The notes under the pieces are model-generated. The model was not told the DNA's origin. It searched no databases and saw nothing but the letters and a program-made list of their open reading frames with translations. Shown here in pieces: positions 55,977 through 64,000 of a stretch of DNA of 64,000 nt (position 1 is its first letter; every line of letters begins with the position of its first letter). The DNA lies in the NCBI RefSeq assembly GCF_031143425.1, contig NC_090444.1, forward strand, positions 1,345,096,323 through 1,345,160,322, read 5' to 3'. The position numbers and the translations under genes are program-made. The DNA comes from Pleurodeles waltl. Taxonomy: Eukaryota > Chordata > Amphibia > Caudata > Salamandridae.

Positions 55977-58862
55977 AAAGTTCTTAAACTACTTAATGAC
56001 AATATGGGTGGTTTGGAGTCTACAACTAGCGAGGAGGATGAAATTCTAACTGTCTCCAGTGTTTCTAAATTAAGCGAAGGTAGTAATGAAGGTATATTTT
56101 CCAATAAATCTAAAAGGCCTTCTTGCAAATTGTTAATCAATGGATGTGAAGTTGTTGTTGTGGCTGATTCAGGTTCACCCTATACTCTCTTGAGTGAGAG
56201 GAAATAGAAGAAGTGTTTTGGCCATATTGAGCTTAGGAAGTCTCACATCAGGCCAGTGGGGTATGGAGGAAAACCTGTGGAGGTCTTGGGTGAGTACGAA
56301 ATTGATTTTGGTTTCCAGTGAAATATTGCTAAAGGTATAGTGTATGTGACAAAAGATGACACGTGCCTTTTGGGTTGGGAAGATCAAAATAATTTGGTAA
56401 TTTTATTGGATCCTAATAACCCTGAACAGGTAATTTTAAGCAAGAATATTAAACAGGTGCTGTCGGTAGGATCTACATGGGTTGGTGCTTTTCCTGATGT
56501 TTTCAGGGAAGTAATTGGAATGTTCAAAGGTTTTGCGCACAGGATTAAGTTAGCAGATAATGCTGTTCCTAAAGTTCATAAAGTACGTAGGGTACCTTTA
56601 GTTCTGAGAGCGGAACTGAAGAAGGAACTTGACAGATTGTGTGAACAGCAGATAATTGAGAAAATTGAAGCGTCTGATGGGGTGGCTCCCATCGTGATTG
56701 GTCGTAAGGCTAATGGCTCGATCCGCATGTGTGTGGTCTCAATGCACAAATTTGGGTGGATCGCCATCCTTTGCCTAACATTGATGAAATGTTGTCTACA
56801 CTTGGCAATGCTAGTAAATTCAGTTTGTTGGACATGGCCTCAGCTTCTCATCAAATTAATTTGCATCCTGATTCTAGGCACTTAACAGCTTTTGTTACAC
56901 CTGAAGGGTTGTTTCAATTAAGACGCATGCCGTTTGGCTTAGTGTCAGCTTCGGCTGTATTCCAAAGAGTGGTGGATAGCTTCTTCAAGGATATGGAAGG
57001 AGTTATTGCTTTCCAGGACGATATTTTGATTTTTGGGAAGGATCAGAAGCAGCATGATGAAAGGATGAAACAAGTATTGTCTGTGTTGAGTAATAAAGGG
57101 ATCATTCTCAGTGCGAACAAATGTAAGTTCACTACATCATGCATTGATTATTTAGGTTACAAGATATCAGAACGAGGGGTGGAACCGAAGGAGAGTTTGA
57201 TTAAAGCCATTGAGGATTTCCAGTCACCATGTAATAAGGATCAAGTTAGATCTTTTATGGGGCTGATCGAGTTTTATGCCAGCTTCATTCCCAATTATGC
57301 TAGTAAACCTCATAACATTAGGACTCTTTCAAAAAAAAAAAAAGTTACATTTGATTGGTGCCGCGAATGTGAGCAGGAGTTTGCAGCTATTAAAAAAGAA
57401 GTTGCACTGGCCATTCCATTGAAGGCATTTGATACTAAGGACGAGATTATAATTATGACTGATCCCAGCCAACTGGGTTTGGGGGCTGTTTTGCTGCAGC
57501 AGAGGAATGGTAAGTATGAAGTGATAGCTTTTGCCTCACGAAGTCTGAGAGGGGCTGAAGCTACTTATTCGACTATAGAAAGAGAAGCACTCGCATGTTG
57601 GTGGGGAATTATGCACCTCAAATCTTAGCTTTGGGGTGTACATTTTAGGGTCAGGATGGATCATAAACCTTTAGTGCAATTATTTTCTACTTCAGGTGCA
57701 CAACGTGCTACTCCAAGGATTGCCAAATGGCAATATAGTTTGCAGATGTATGATTTCCATGTGGAATATGTGCCGGGTGCAAGATATTTGCTTGCTGATT
57801 GCCTTCCTCACAGATGTGTGCATGATGAGGAGGGTGCGGATGAGGATGATGTTTTGGTATGCTCCCTGGAGTGTCATTTGGAGGGAGAGGTGAAGGAAAG
57901 TGAATGGATGGAAGCGTGTGGAAGGGATGAACAAATAAAGGAGGTTATGGAGGGTATATTGCAAGGGTGGTCTATCTGCAAATCTGTTTGGTATGAAGCA
58001 TACAAGCAAGTCTTTGAAGAGTTGTCTGTAGTGAACAACATTTTAATGCGTGCTGGTGTTCTGATTGTGCCGGAAGGGATGAGGAACAAAATATTAACCT
58101 TGGGGCATAAAGGACACATTGGAATGCGGGTCATGAAGAGGAGGATTAGGGAGAATTTTTGGTGGCCTGGGTTGGATAAAGGAGTGGAACACTTTGTGAG
58201 CGATTGCTTGGCGTGTGCGATTAGTGAAAAGTCTCAAGCCACTCTTCCCTCTCCTGTTGAGGCAATTGAGGTGCCCAATAAAGCATGGAGTAAGATTGTT
58301 GTGGACTTGATTGGTCCTCTTATTAGCCTGTCGGATGGGCAGGTAGAATATGGCATAGTGTTAATTGACTTTTATAGTGATTGCCTGGGTTTAGGCTGGT
58401 TAAGTACCTAATTCACAAAAAGTCATTGAGTTTTTAGAATCTGTTTTTGAAAGGGAAGATATTCCTGATGAAATACTCACAGACAATGGAAGTCGGATCA
58501 CGTCTGCTATGTTTTCTGGTGCACATGGGAATTAGGCATGTTAAAACTTCACTATATCATCCTAGGAGTAATGGACTGGTTGAACATTTAATAGGGTGAT
58601 CAAGGAGAATGTACAGCTGGCTAAGCCAGAGGTTTGAATTCCAAGTTGGAGTTGAGGAAGTTTTTGTGGGCAGTGCGGACCACTCCCAATGGAGATACCG
58701 GTGTTCCCCTTTTTGTGTTATTGGGAGGAAGAGTTCCTGCAACCAAGTTGACAAGACAATGGATGGGTGAATTTGTGGTTAAGGAAGGATTGATTGAGAA
58801 GATGAATGAGAAAAGAGTGTCTGCGCAAAATAAATATAAGAGGGATCTAAGGAAGACAATTT
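55977..58862 (+). pseudogene. pol: Pol remnant of the Mag-like element
   Basis: The frames continue the gag frame after H4. Protease: VADSGSPYTLLS (catalytic DSG) near 56163. RT: REAEL-like LRAELKKELDRL near 56605, LLDMASASHQINL near 56826, FQDDILIF near 57013. RNase H: MTDPSQLGLGAVLLQQ near 57456 and a TIEREALA box near 57572. Integrase: HKGHIGMRVMKRR with a later CLAC, first Asp in IVVDLIGPL, second in TDNGSR near 58480, Glu near 58577. Stops or shifts occur near 56205, 56735, 57628, 58411 and 58535. H5 truncates it at 58862. Confidence 0.88.
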
Positions 58863-59461
58863 GGGGGTCATTCTGACCTCGGTGGTAAAAGGCGCTTACC
58901 GCCGGTCAGAAGACCGCCATTACACCGCCGCGGCCGCGGTAAACCGCCACGGTCATTCTGACCCACAACCACCAAACCGCCAAAAACCCGACATCCACTG
59001 AAGCCCGCCTCATCAGCGGTCAGCGATAAACTGGAGATGACCAAACCTCCACCGTCACGCCAACACAAACACGCCCATGCCATTCCGACCCACGAATCCA
59101 CGCGGCGGTCTTTCAACCGCGGTATTCCATTGGCGGTACACACCGCCGCGGTCAAAATACACACACCTTTACAAAACACAGCCACATTGGACAATTCGAA
59201 ATACACACACCTGATACACATACACACACCACTCCCACACACCCATCACTATATAAAACACACACCCACATCACCCACAAACCCCCACAAATCGAAATTC
59301 AGAGACAAGGCGCAATACACACAGAGAGAGCACAGGGAACGCAAAGCACAACACACACAGGAACCCAACCTCATCACCCACACCACATCTACGCACAAAA
59401 CAAGACACACCACCACACTCATCACCACAAACACCACCCCACAACTCATCCACACCACCCC

Positions 59462-60957
59462 ATGGCACCCCAAAGACACCCCAGGTTCTCGGACCAAGAA
59501 CTCAGGGTCATGGTGGAGGAAATAATGAGGGTAGAGCCCCAGCTCTTCGGCACACAGGTGCAGCACACCACAATAGCCAGGAAGGCGGAGCTATGGCAAA
59601 GGATCGTCGACAGGGTCAACGCTGTGGGACAGCATCCCAGAAACAGGGAAGACATCCGAAAGTGCTGGAACGACCTACGGGGGAAGGTGCGGTCGATGGT
59701 GTCAAGACACAACATCCCTGTGCAGAAGACTGGCGGCGGACCCCCACCCACTCCACCCGAATTCACAGCATGGGAGCAAGAGGTCTTGAACATCCTGCAT
59801 CCTGAGGGCCTCGCTGGAGTAGGCGGAGGAATGGGCTCTGGTAAGTCTAATCTCAACTACTTCACCCCCCCCAACCACCAGCATGCCAACCCACACCCCC
59901 ACCCTCACCCCCAACCCCCCAGCACACATCCTCCCTGTTAATGTCTCACCAGCACAACCCACCCAACCCAAGACCAACCCCTGAATGCCAACACAAACCA
60001 TGGACACCCATCACCTAAGCATGACCACTGCACATACCCATCCCCCCCACACAAACCACCCTCACAACTCCTCCCACAAGGGAATGCCAGCACTGGGGGA
60101 CAAGGGCACCCACAAATCGCACGCCATGGCACACACAAAAGCAATAACCATACTCTTTTACCCCTGCAGGGCCCGAACGCCAACACACCGGCCAGGAGGG
60201 TCCAGATTTGTCCATCCCACCCCCAGAACAGGCCCCCAGTGATGACAGCAGCTCTGTCGACCTAGAACCTGATGACCAGCCCGGACCATCGGGGACCTCT
60301 GGACAGTCGGTTACCCTCAGTCAGCCACAGCAGACCTACCCCCCTCTGGAAACACCAGCACAGCACCCACCCAGCGGGCCCATGCCTCTGTCTCCAGGAC
60401 AGGTCAAGCAACGGTGTGTCTACCAGTACAGGGCACCCAGGGTAACCCACCACCCCAACAACAGGGACCTGGGGGCAGTGGTAGTGGGCACACCGTCCAG
60501 GGAACAGAGGCCCAGGAACAAAGGGGAACTGGGAGGGCTGCTGTGCGACAGAGGGAGGACAGGCCTAGGGAACCCACTGTCCAAGAGGCCCTCACCACTA
60601 TCATGGGAGCCTACCACCACTCGCAAGAGACGATGGCGACGGTCCTGGCCAGGTTGCAGGAGATCCTGCTTCTGCATGAGCAACAGCATATGGGGTTCTG
60701 GGAAGAACTGCGCAGCATCAGTTCCGCAATGGGTACAATGGTGGTGGCACTCAACCAGATTGTCACCACTTTGCGGGACCATGTGGCCCCCCAAAGGGCC
60801 CCTGCCACTAGCATGGAGGAAGAACAGCCCACCACCTCCGCCGGCGCTAGTGGTCAGGATGCCCGACACAACAGCAACGGCCCACCCGGACCCCACCCCC
60901 TGCAGAACAAGAACCACCCCGCAAGAAAGGCCTGAGATCTAGGAAGAAGACAGAGTA
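59462..60957 (+). pseudogene. H5 gene A: Myb/SANT-like protein, two small frameshifts
   Basis: Exon 1 is 59462-59840 (379 nt, donor GTAAGT) and is open: MAPQRHPRFSDQELRVMVEE, then LFGTQVQHTTIARK and IRKCWNDLRGKVRSMVSRH. Exon 2 starts at 60170 after TACCCCTGCAG. A base appears missing in the C run near 60342, so the frame must shift to reach the conserved MGAYHHSQETMATVLARLQE segment, and another change near 60885 precedes the basic tail RKKGLRSRKKTE, ending near 60957. Sequencing error in homopolymers is possible, so this copy may be closer to intact than it looks. Confidence 0.75.
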
Positions 60958-61171
60958 GGATGTCAAGACCCCCGCCATGCACGGATACCCCCGGATGTCA
61001 TCCCACTGTCCCACTAGTTCACCCTGTCCAACCTTGAACTGCCCCTGCACCACCTTCCACAGGTATATGGACAATGAACCTGTAGGAACAACAGTCTGGA
61101 CTCTGCCATGGACATGCCTCCAACATCACCCATCACCCTTTTTTAACTATACACCTATTTTAAAACTTCAA

Positions 61172-61177
61172 TAAACA
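61172..61177 (+). terminator. Poly(A) signal of H5 gene A
   Basis: CTTCAATAAACAC lies about 215 bases beyond the gene A end, in the same setting as H1 13800. Confidence 0.6.
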
Positions 61178-61468
61178 CAATTATTGCACAAAAACCAACT
61201 GGATTCTGCTATCTATTTATTTAAACCAAATGTATTCGATATAACCAACAAAACATTTATATTTACATTGTGATGACAACATCCCAGTGTCACACAGCGG
61301 TAGTCCATGGGGAAAAAAACCAGAGGGCACTCCGTGGGGATCAGATCGCTGAAATAGGAAGTGAAATACACGACTAAGTTACCATACATTGGGGGGAAAG
61401 ATCAGACAGTAGAGAGCCACTACAGTTACAGATATAATACAATGCAAGAGTAGATTCTTACCTGTGTG

Positions 61469-62569
61469 TTACTGGAAATACTGCAGTATCACTCTGTCCC
61501 TGTTGTCTGTGTCGTCCTCTTCATCTTCCTCCTCTTCACTCTCCGCAGGCTCCACAACGGCCACAACACCACCATCTGGAGCATCCTCCTGCAGGAAAGG
61601 CACCTGGCGTCGCAAAGCCAGGTTGTGAAGCATGCAGCAGGCCACGATGATATGACACACCTTCTTTGGTGAGTACATTAGGGATCCACCAGTCATATGC
61701 AGGCACCTAAACCTGGCCTTCAGGAGGCCGAAGGTCCGCTCAATCACCCTCCTAGTACACCCATGGGCCTCATTGTACCGTTCCTCTGCCCTGGTCCTGG
61801 GATTCCTCACTGGTGTCAATAGCCAAGGCATGTTGGGGTAACCAGAGTCACCAATTAGCCACACACGGTGTCTCTGTAGCTGTTCCATCACATAAGGGAT
61901 GCTGCTATTTCGCATGATGTACGCGTCATGCACTGACCCAGGGAACTTGGCATTTAAATGGGAGATGTACTGGTCAGCCAAACAGACCACCTGGACATTC
62001 ATCGAATGATAATTTGTTCGGTTCCTGTACACCTGTTCATTGTCTTTTGGGGGAACCAAAGCCACATGGGTACCATCAATGGCACCAATGATATTGGGAA
62101 TGTGTCCAAGGACATAGAAATCACCCTTCACTGTAGGCAAGTCACCCACCTCAGGGAAAATGATGTAGCTCCGCATGTATTTCATCAGGGCAGACAACAC
62201 TCTGGACAATATCTTTGAAAACATAGGCTGAGACATCCCAGATGAAATGGCCACTGTAGTTTGAAATGATCCACTGGCAAAAAAATGCAGTACTGACAGC
62301 ACCTGCACTAGAGGCGGAATCCCTGTGGGTTGGCGGATGGGTGACATCAGGTCTGGCTCCAGCTGGGCACACAGTTCCTGTATAGTGGCACGGTTGAGTC
62401 TGTAGGTGAGTATGATGTGTCTTTCTTCCATTGTCGACAGGTCCACCAGCGGTCTGTACACGGGAAGATTCCTCTGTCTCCTCGCAAGTCCCAGCGGACG
62501 GTTCCTAGGAAGGACAACATGGAGCACAGAGTCAAGCAACTCACAGGTAAGTGCCCACAGCATGCACAT
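61469..62569 (-). CDS. H5 gene B: HARBI1-type DD35E transposase, intact ORF
   Basis: An unbroken 366-codon frame. The N-terminal half has PVYRPLVDLSTMEERHIIL and a helix-turn-helix-like stretch ending MSQPMFSKILSRVLSALMK. Catalytic residues are D165 (IGAIDGTHV), D241 (LIGDSGYP) and E277 (RRVIERTFG), with 35 residues between the last two. The C-terminus is very acidic (about 341-358) and ends VILQYFQ. It should excise and reinsert the element. No intron precedes D241. Codons before about residue 20 may be intronic, because TTCCTAG with its acceptor end at 62505 is conserved among copies; the ATG at TMEERH is another possible start. It is the only unbroken transposase in the window. Confidence 0.93.
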   Translation of the reverse strand: MCMLWALTCELLDSVLHVVLPRNRPLGLARRQRNLPVYRPLVDLSTMEERHIILTYRLNRATIQELCAQLEPDLMSPIRQPTGIPPLVQVLSVLHFFASGSFQTTVAISSGMSQPMFSKILSRVLSALMKYMRSYIIFPEVGDLPTVKGDFYVLGHIPNIIGAIDGTHVALVPPKDNEQVYRNRTNYHSMNVQVVCLADQYISHLNAKFPGSVHDAYIMRNSSIPYVMEQLQRHRVWLIGDSGYPNMPWLLTPVRNPRTRAEERYNEAHGCTRRVIERTFGLLKARFRCLHMTGGSLMYSPKKVCHIIVACCMLHNLALRRQVPFLQEDAPDGGVVAVVEPAESEEEEDEEDDTDNRDRVILQYFQ

Positions 62570-62952
62570 AACACGAATCTCTCGGGATTGAATGGCTAGT
62601 ATGAATGTCGGTGCAAGGCCTAGCCATGTGTGACGCAGTAGGAATTAAGCCATGTGGGCCCTTGAAATGGCGGCTGCCTGACCTGTGAAGTGTGACAATG
62701 TGAAGTAAGGTCATTGTGCTGGCGTGGCACACCGTGGCGGTAGGCGGTCGCAGTCCGCGGCGCAAAGCCGCATTGGACAACATTGAACCCTATGGGTTTC
62801 AGGAGCCAATGGCGATGAGCGCCGGCGGGCGCGGTACGCACCGCCGCGGCCGTAACCGCCATTTTCTCTATGCTTAATCACACGAGACCTGAGCATCCAC
62901 AGGAGAGGACCCATACTGCAAGTGCTGCTGTGACCTCGGTCTGGAAGTGACA
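62570..62952. promoter_or_regulatory. H5 shared B/C divergent promoter region
   Basis: About 380 bp, CpG-rich, with GAAATGGCGGCTGCC near 62665 and AACCGCCATTTTC near 62855 in opposite senses (YY1-like cores) and dense ACCGCC/GCCGCGG words. Both flanking genes are open in this copy. Confidence 0.5.
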
Positions 62953-64000
62953 ATGGCTGCTGCGACTGGGGAAAGGGCCCCTGCCTTCAGTTCCGAAGAG
63001 TTGGAGAAGCTCGTGGACGGGGTCCTCCACCAGTATGCGCTACTCTACGGTCCTCCAGACCAACAGGTGAGTACACGGGGGGCAATGCATAGTGGGTATG
63101 CCTGTGATGAGTGGTGAGGATGTACGATGGAGGGGAGGGCAGCGAATGACGAATGCATGGCACAACAGATGAGAGCATGTGCCACAGGTCTAGTTTGGGG
63201 AGGGGGGGGCCACTCACATCGAGCATGCAGAAAAGTGATGATGTTTCTCTTCCCCCCCTGTACATGTCACATAGGTCAGCACCCATCAGAAGATCGACAT
63301 TTGGCGTGCCAGCGCCAAGGACGTCTGGGCCCCGGGGGTCCACAACAGACGGGGCACCCACTGCTTCAAGAGGCGGGAGTACATCCGCCGCGGGAGCAGG
63401 AAGACCGCCGAGGCTCTGCTGGGGATGGCCTCCCAACCTAGGAGGGGTGCCAGTCGTACCTTGACCCCCCTGATGTCTCGGATTCTGGCGGTGTCCTACC
63501 CCGATTTAGATGGGCGTTTGAGGACATCACAGCAGACACAAGGGGGTGAGTACCAGCACATTCAGCTATTTAGCGCGCAGTGGAGGTGACTGGGTGGGGG
63601 AGGAGGGCTGTGGGTATCCCTAGGCCAGGGCGATTTCAGTAGGATAGGCCACTCCATGAGGTATGGTCCTGTGCCCCCGCCCCCCACCTCAGTAGGGTGC
63701 CTAGTAACGCGATTCATGGACCTGTATATTCTGTGTGGGCAGTTGTCGCCCATAGGCTTGTAGGACATGTCCCATGGAATGAGTTGTGTACCCCAAGTGC
63801 GCAGCGTAGTGCAGGGGGCTTCTGTGTCTGTCCTCTCCGCCAACGGTGTCCCCAATGCATGCACTCAACTTGTCTTTATGTTTCCCCCCCCCATTTTCTT
63901 TGTTTTTCTGTGATTGTGTGCATTAGCATCATCAGGCGGAGGAGAAGTGGCATCGGTGCAAGAGGGAGCTGCATCTCACATGGCCCCGGAGGGCCATGCA
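62953..64000 (+). CDS. H5 gene C: second Myb/SANT-like protein, 3' partial
   Basis: Exon 1 is 62953-63066 (38 codons, donor GTGAGT), exon 2 is 63275-63545 (271 nt, acceptor ATAG, donor GTGAGT) and exon 3 starts at 63927 and is open to the window end. The frames join without a stop. The domain reads FSSEELEKLVDGVL, then IWRASAKDVWAPG and CFKRREYIRRGSRK, a Myb/SANT-like fold. Tryptophan and other core positions differ from H1-H4 (KRREYIRRG for KRWEDIRRW), so DNA binding may be altered. It is divergent from the transposase across the shared promoter. MYPOP-like is the closest style I recognise. Confidence 0.75.

Larger units (their letters stand above)
43437..58862 (+). mobile_element. Mag-like Ty3/gypsy retrotransposon, split by H4, cut by H5
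   Basis: A leader with repeated GATACGCACAC words is followed by gag with zinc knuckles, protease, RT, RNase H and integrase in the usual gypsy order. H4 (44944-55976) splits it between the zinc knuckles and the protease; H5 truncates it in the integrase C-terminus. RT style (LDMASASHQINL, FQDDILIF) and CCHC-containing gag suggest the Mag lineage. No LTR is recognised. It is thoroughly pseudogenised and older than H4 and H5. Confidence 0.8.
58863..64000 (+). mobile_element. H5: PIF/Harbinger copy, cut by window end
   Basis: It starts GGGGGTCATTCTGACC after TTT, at the point where the retrotransposon frame is lost; the right end is outside. Gene order is A (+), B (-), C (+) as in H1. The end sequence differs from the ATTACAAC type of H1-H4, so it is a separate subfamily. 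58890-59461 is an ACCGCC- and CA-rich leader without genes; 60958-61468 between the A and B 3' ends holds only UTR-like DNA. It is the best-preserved copy. Confidence 0.87.

Noticed and set aside
11489..64000. Possibility that genes A, B and C are host genes (MYPOP, HARBI1 and similar)
   Set aside because: They recur as a block inside inverted-repeat ends with target duplications, so they are transposon genes. Host genes of these names are probably domesticated relatives.

Overview
The window reads as vertebrate, very repeat-rich genomic DNA, most likely from a large-genome urodele amphibian (salamander or newt). The basis is transposons with spliceable introns and AATAAA signals, no bacterial operons or ribosome binding sites, LTRs longer than 2 kb, and almost every base belonging to nested mobile elements. 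The species is inference. I see no ordinary host gene.

Layout. 1-4852 is the 3' part of a Ty3/gypsy retrotransposon with the unusual pol order integrase, reverse transcriptase, RNase H (the Gmr1-like arrangement). It ends in a 2133-bp LTR and is inserted in a decayed L2-like LINE (4853-7918), which also carries a second small insertion. 7917-11485 holds simple repeats, a foldback MITE (9637-9792) and unassigned DNA. From 11489 to the end, five copies of one large PIF/Harbinger-type DNA transposon family dominate: H1 11489-20403 (+), H2 22308-31317 (-), H3 34593-43433 (-), H4 44944-55976 (-) and H5 58863 to past 64000 (+). H4 and H5 both landed in a decayed Mag-like gypsy retrotransposon (about 43437-58862). 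H4 itself contains a 2695-bp solo LTR. Between H2 and H3 lie an unclassified repeat and a 364-bp tandem array.

The Harbinger family is the main point of interest. Each copy has three gene modules in a fixed order. A is a two-exon Myb/SANT-like protein. B is a DD35E HARBI1-type transposase, convergent with A. C is a second, different Myb/SANT-like protein with at least three exons, divergent from B across a roughly 400-bp CpG-rich shared promoter region. Distal to C are minisatellites of 35, 54, 64 and 74 bp whose copy number varies between copies. Ends are short inverted repeats related to GGGGGTCATTACAAC. The four complete copies are each flanked by a 3-bp A/T-only target duplication (TTT, TAT, TAT, AAA).

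By inference from the PIF/Harbinger family, protein B would cut and join DNA while a Myb-like partner binds the ends and helps B enter the nucleus. Two Myb-like partners in one element is unusual. H5 has an unbroken 366-codon transposase with all three catalytic acidic residues and an open gene C (as far as the window shows). H1-H4 all carry stops, frameshifts or lost splice sites. H2 and H4 form a sublineage that shares a 99-bp intron inside the transposase, the same internal LTR insertion and the same transposase frame disruption, yet has different target duplications, so the composite appears to have moved as a unit.
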